A stretch of DNA of 32,021 bases from Candidatus Cryptobacteroides excrementipullorum. Lineage in GTDB: Bacteria; Bacteroidota; Bacteroidia; Bacteroidales; UBA932. Position 1 is the stretch's first letter. Every line of letters begins with the position of its first letter. The DNA is taken from contig JADILZ010000078.1 in the NCBI GenBank assembly GCA_017695065.1, forward strand, positions 1 to 32,021. The letters are read 5' to 3'. Positions 31,392 through 32,021 of this stretch are shown in pieces. A model generated the notes under the pieces. It was not told where the DNA came from. It worked only from the letters and a program-made list of their open reading frames with translations, and did no database searches. Both the position numbers and the translations under genes were made by a program.

Positions 31392-32021
31392 TCATTTGTC
31401 AAGCAGGCCGTATTTCTTCATTTTCCGGTACAGGGTGGACGGGTCGATATGCAACGTTTCCGCTGCCTTCCTGCGGTGTCCACCGCTTGCCTTCAATGCC
31501 TTCAGTATGGACAGTTTCTCTTCCGCTTCCGTTTCCGGGAACAGGTTGACTCCCCCGTCCGTGCCGTCCGTCCGGATATTCAGTTCCGCCGCTTCAATCA
31601 CCGGTTGCCGTGCCATCAGCACCGCCCTCTTGACCTTGTTCAGCAATTCGCGCACGTTTCCCGGCCACCGGTAGGACAGCATCAGCCGTGCGGCTTCAGG
31701 AGTGAACCCTTCCGTCTGTTTCCTGAGCTCTTTGGAAAATTTCTCCCTGAAATGCTCCGCAAGCGGAAGGATGTCTTCCGGACATTCATGCAGTGATGGC
31801 ATGGCTATCTCGAACTCACACAGCCTGTGGTACAAGTCCTCACGGAAACGCTTTTCCTTGATGGCCAGCTGCAAATCCTCGTTCGTGGCGGCCACTATCC
31901 GCACGTCGGCCTATCTTTCCCTGGCGCTGCCGATCGGAAGATAAGTCCCTTCCTGAAGGACACGCAGCAGCATGGCCTGCACTTCCGGAGACAGCGTGCC
32001 TATTTCGTCAAGGAACAGTGT
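31392..32021 (-). pseudogene. RteB-like sigma-54-dependent regulator, interrupted by an amber codon (5' end outside window)
   Basis: The frame enters at the right window edge with 36 codons that include the Walker B strand of a sigma-54 activator AAA+ domain (TLFLDEIGTLSPEVQ and LLRVLQEGTYLPIGSARER). It then meets TAG (31913-31911). The same frame continues with ADVRIVAATNEDLQ (sensor I), FREDLYHRLCEFEIAMP, the conserved YRWPGNVREL and a Fis-type HTH (GGHRRKAAETLHIDPSTLYRKMKK). The stop replaces a residue that is normally Lys or Arg, so one base change (for example AAG to TAG) explains it. No frameshift is present. In CTnDOT, RteB activates the excision and transfer cascade; here the product is probably truncated inside the AAA+ domain. 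A GTG at 31904 could start a C-terminal fragment of 170 residues. Confidence 0.85.

Overview
The window is a piece of a Bacteroidales (Bacteroidota) chromosome with the left end of an integrative element at its right side. The assignment rests on several features: promoters of the TTTG-N19-TAnnTTTG type, a bS21 gene with a perfect Shine-Dalgarno sequence among genes that mostly lack one, separate MacB-type ATPase and permease genes, a tricorn-like S41 protease, a large TonB-family outer-membrane barrel, and CTnDOT-like integrase and regulatory genes. The genus cannot be fixed from what is visible.

Layout, left to right. Positions 1-32 are the 5' end of a 16S rRNA gene on the minus strand, with its leader and a consensus promoter. 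Next comes a GH20 hexosaminidase with its own promoter and terminator (minus). A six-gene minus-strand block follows: TolC-type channel, MacA-type adaptor, ABC ATPase, FtsX/MacB permease, LytS/YesM-type histidine kinase and LytTR response regulator. This reads as an efflux or export pump with a dedicated two-component system. An AraC-family regulator lies upstream of it. On the plus strand are a tricorn-like protease and a three-gene run (polyprenol-phosphate glycosyltransferase, dihydroorotase, EamA permease). A TonB-family barrel protein is convergent with that run.

From 20.3 to 25.3 kb are housekeeping genes: serS-ruvC and rplU-rpmA (minus), then an AAA-type ATPase, a zinc-ligand-less sirtuin and rpsU (plus). 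pnuC (minus) closes the clearly chromosomal part.

Positions 26018-26888 hold no convincing gene but are dense in structure: a structured pnuC leader, a near-perfect 67-bp inverted repeat, and an 82-bp tandem repeat whose units each carry a minus-strand promoter-like module. The third unit breaks off at about 26506, close to where an integrative element probably begins.

From about 26.5 kb to the window end the genes look like a CTnDOT-type conjugative or mobilizable element. Two tandem tyrosine recombinases are both missing the first catalytic arginine. They are followed by three paralogous HTH_17 (excisionase-like) genes, a DHFR/RibD-C family gene with a long structured leader holding a 56-codon ORF, and an RteB-like sigma-54 activator. 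The activator is interrupted by an in-frame amber codon inside its AAA+ domain, which is the clearest sign of decay in the window. The element continues past the right edge.
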